A stretch of DNA of 7,892 nucleotides from Frankiales bacterium (GTDB taxonomy: Bacteria > Actinomycetota > Actinomycetes > Mycobacteriales > SCTD01). Below are positions 6,871 through 7,892 of the stretch, one piece after another (the first letter of the stretch is position 1; every line of letters starts with the position of its first letter). The position numbers were made by a program, and so were the translations under genes. The notes beneath the pieces are model-generated. The model was not told the DNA's origin. It ran no database searches and saw nothing but the letters and a program-made list of their open reading frames with translations. The stretch covers positions 1 through 7,892 of the forward strand of contig JAODNB010000197.1 of the NCBI GenBank assembly GCA_025464795.1. Reading direction: 5' to 3'.

Positions 6871-7598
6871 CGGCGCGGCCGTAGGTCCTTCCTCAGCGCC
6901 TCGCCGAGGGAGCGCGTCTCGCGGCGGTTCAGCTCCGCCCCCGCGACCGCCCCCGCCAGGAACGGCGCGAGGCTCGACAGGTTCCGCCCCAGGCGGCGCA
7001 CCAGGCGCTGGCGCAGCTGCTGACGAGCGGCGCCCGACAGCACCGTGGCCAGCGACGCCCCTCCAGCACGGGGATCGAGGCCGCGCTTGCCCGCCCAGGC
7101 CGTGAGGTAGCCGATCGCGAGCTGGGACGGGGTGCCGGCCGGCGCGCGGCTGTAGACCACGTGGAGCTCGGCGACGAGCTTGATCTCGACCGCGACGACT
7201 GCCAGCGTCTCCGCCACCAGCTGGACGGGCGCAGCCAGCAGCGCGGGTGGCGCGAGCACCTCGACCGCGGCGACAGCGCCCGCCGCTGCCCCGATGCCGC
7301 CCGTGACCACGCTGGCGTTGCGGATGAGGGCTTCGGCGAGGTCGTCGCCGGACAGGCCGTGGTGGTGCGAGCGCAGGGTCAGCAGGTCTCGCACCGGCAG
7401 ATGAGGCGCGATGTCGTCGGCCACCAGGTCCGCGAGGGCCCTCCCGGACAGGGCTGCGCGGGCCCCTGCGGTGCGGGCTGCACCGCTGAGCGCCCGGGTG
7501 AGCGCAAGGAGGAGCCGCCCGCGCTCACCGCCGTCGAGGTCCTCCGCGGTGAGCCTGCCGAGCAGGTCTCCGACCTCGCGCTTGGCGACCTCGTTCAT
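6867..7598 (-). CDS. EcsC-like hydrophobic protein, function unknown
   Basis: This is a 243-residue protein with no recognised catalytic motif. An N-terminal helical part (1-95) includes a polar stretch with HHHGLSGDDLAEALI (78-92). It is followed by a long Ala/Gly/Val-rich hydrophobic region (98-149), the pattern ...GGIGAAAGAVAAVEVLAPPALLAAPVQLVAETLAVVAVEIKLVAELHVVYS. The C-terminus (191-240) reads RQRLVRRLGRNLSSLAPFLAGAVAGAELNRRETRSLGEALRK. The middle block and the final Arg-rich, Gly/Ala, Asn-containing block resemble the EcsC family (Bacillus EcsC is about 236 residues, close in length), whose biochemical role is not settled. The assignment rests on remembered pattern only. It is likely membrane-associated, without a signal peptide. 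ATG 7598 lies 13 bases after the DUF4193 stop with no good Shine-Dalgarno sequence, which suggests translation coupled to that gene. An alternative is an unrelated actinobacterial conserved hypothetical. Confidence 0.85.
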   Translation of the reverse strand: MNEVAKREVGDLLGRLTAEDLDGGERGRLLLALTRALSGAARTAGARAALSGRALADLVADDIAPHLPVRDLLTLRSHHHGLSGDDLAEALIRNASVVTGGIGAAAGAVAAVEVLAPPALLAAPVQLVAETLAVVAVEIKLVAELHVVYSRAPAGTPSQLAIGYLTAWAGKRGLDPRAGGASLATVLSGAARQQLRQRLVRRLGRNLSSLAPFLAGAVAGAELNRRETRSLGEALRKDLRPRR

Positions 7599-7611
7599 GG
7601 CCGAGCAGGGC

Positions 7612-7892
7612 CTACGAGCACTCGCGGCAGGTGAGCCTGCCGCCCTTGTCGGAGGCGAGCTGGCTGCGGTGGTGCACGAGGAAGCAGGACGAGCAGGTGA
7701 ACTCGTCGCTCTGCTTCGGGAGCACCTTGACGGTGAGCTCTTCGCCCGACAGGTCGGCTCCGGGGAGCTCGAGGGCCTCAGCGAGCTCGGTCTCGTCGAC
7801 GTCGACGCTGCTCGACTGGGCCTCGGCCCGGCGGGCCTTCAGCTCCTCGAGGCTGTCTTCTCCGAGGTCGTCTGCCTCGGAACGGCGGGGGG
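7612..7892 (-). CDS. DUF4193 zinc-ribbon protein, 5' end outside the window
   Basis: This is the C-terminal 92 residues of a small acidic actinobacterial protein, read on the minus strand to a TAG stop at 7614-7612. The visible sequence starts PRRSEADDLGEDSLEELKARRAEAQSS, continues through VDVDETELAEALELPGADLSGEELTVKVLPKQSDEF, and ends with a four-Cys zinc-ribbon-like unit. That unit is TCSSC, 18 residues, then TCREC before the stop, so C-x2-C-x18-C-x2-C. This matches the DUF4193 family, whose members are about 100 residues, so only about 5-10 N-terminal residues should be missing. The function is not known to me; binding zinc with the four Cys is an inference. The Lys/Arg-rich helix and acidic middle do not identify a partner. 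It heads the leftward group of three genes, followed after 13 bases by the EcsC-like gene. Confidence 0.93.
   Translation of the reverse strand, partial: PRRSEADDLGEDSLEELKARRAEAQSSSVDVDETELAEALELPGADLSGEELTVKVLPKQSDEFTCSSCFLVHHRSQLASDKGGRLTCRECS
7624..7643 (-). other. Strong GC hairpin near the 3' end of the DUF4193 message
   Basis: An 8-base perfect inverted repeat (GCGGCAGG / CCTGCCGC) with a 4-base loop lies in the last codons of the DUF4193 gene, nine bases before the stop codon in the message. There is no following U-run, so it is not a standard intrinsic terminator. It could stabilise or process the message, or slow ribosomes before the closely spaced next gene. It also overlaps the second CxxC codons, so coding constraint alone may explain it. 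Confidence 0.4.

Noticed and set aside
7548..7642. A 13-base direct repeat GGTGAGCCTGCCG at 7548-7560 and 7630-7642
   Set aside because: Both copies are inside coding sequence, in different genes, and are composed of common high-GC codons. There are only two copies and no array.

Overview
The window is high-GC, densely coded DNA that reads as chromosomal sequence from an actinobacterium. The evidence is strong GC bias at third codon positions, GTG starts, TANNNT-type -10 elements placed directly before start codons, and a DUF4193 zinc-ribbon protein, a family I know only from Actinobacteria. The protein styles would fit a Nocardioides-like member of the Propionibacteriales, but that genus-level placement is an impression. 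No mobile element, CRISPR array, rRNA or tRNA was seen, and no stretch longer than 300 bases lacks a gene.

Layout. The left half (1-3973) is read rightward. It holds the 3' part of an amidase-signature enzyme (1-1011), an SCP2-like/alpha-beta hydrolase fusion (1063-2268), and a 14-helix DHA2-type MFS exporter (best start GTG at 2306, stop 3973). The hydrolase and the exporter each have a -10-like hexamer just before the start codon, so both may be made from leaderless or nearly leaderless transcripts. The exporter's promoter region also carries an upstream TTGTC at the spacing of the RecA-NDp/PafBC promoter type, plus a perfect inverted repeat between the two boxes.

The right half (3978-7892) is read leftward. 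In transcription order it holds a DUF4193 zinc-ribbon protein (5' end outside the window), a 243-residue EcsC-like hydrophobic protein, and a 950-residue membrane-anchored PAS-GGDEF-EAL-GAF protein. These three are close together (gaps of 13 and 36 bases) and may be co-transcribed. The halves meet tail to tail at 3974-3977, where a 14-base perfect palindrome contains both stop codons and could act as a weak bidirectional terminator.

How the genes might work together. The amidase, hydrolase and exporter could form a small catabolism or detoxification neighbourhood, but each may have its own promoter and no substrate can be read from the sequence. The large leftward protein keeps the catalytic motifs for both making and degrading cyclic di-GMP, a candidate allosteric I-site, and a second sensory domain after the EAL domain, which is the most distinctive architecture here. 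I see no convincing new multi-gene system; the items worth a second look are domain architectures and regulatory sequences.
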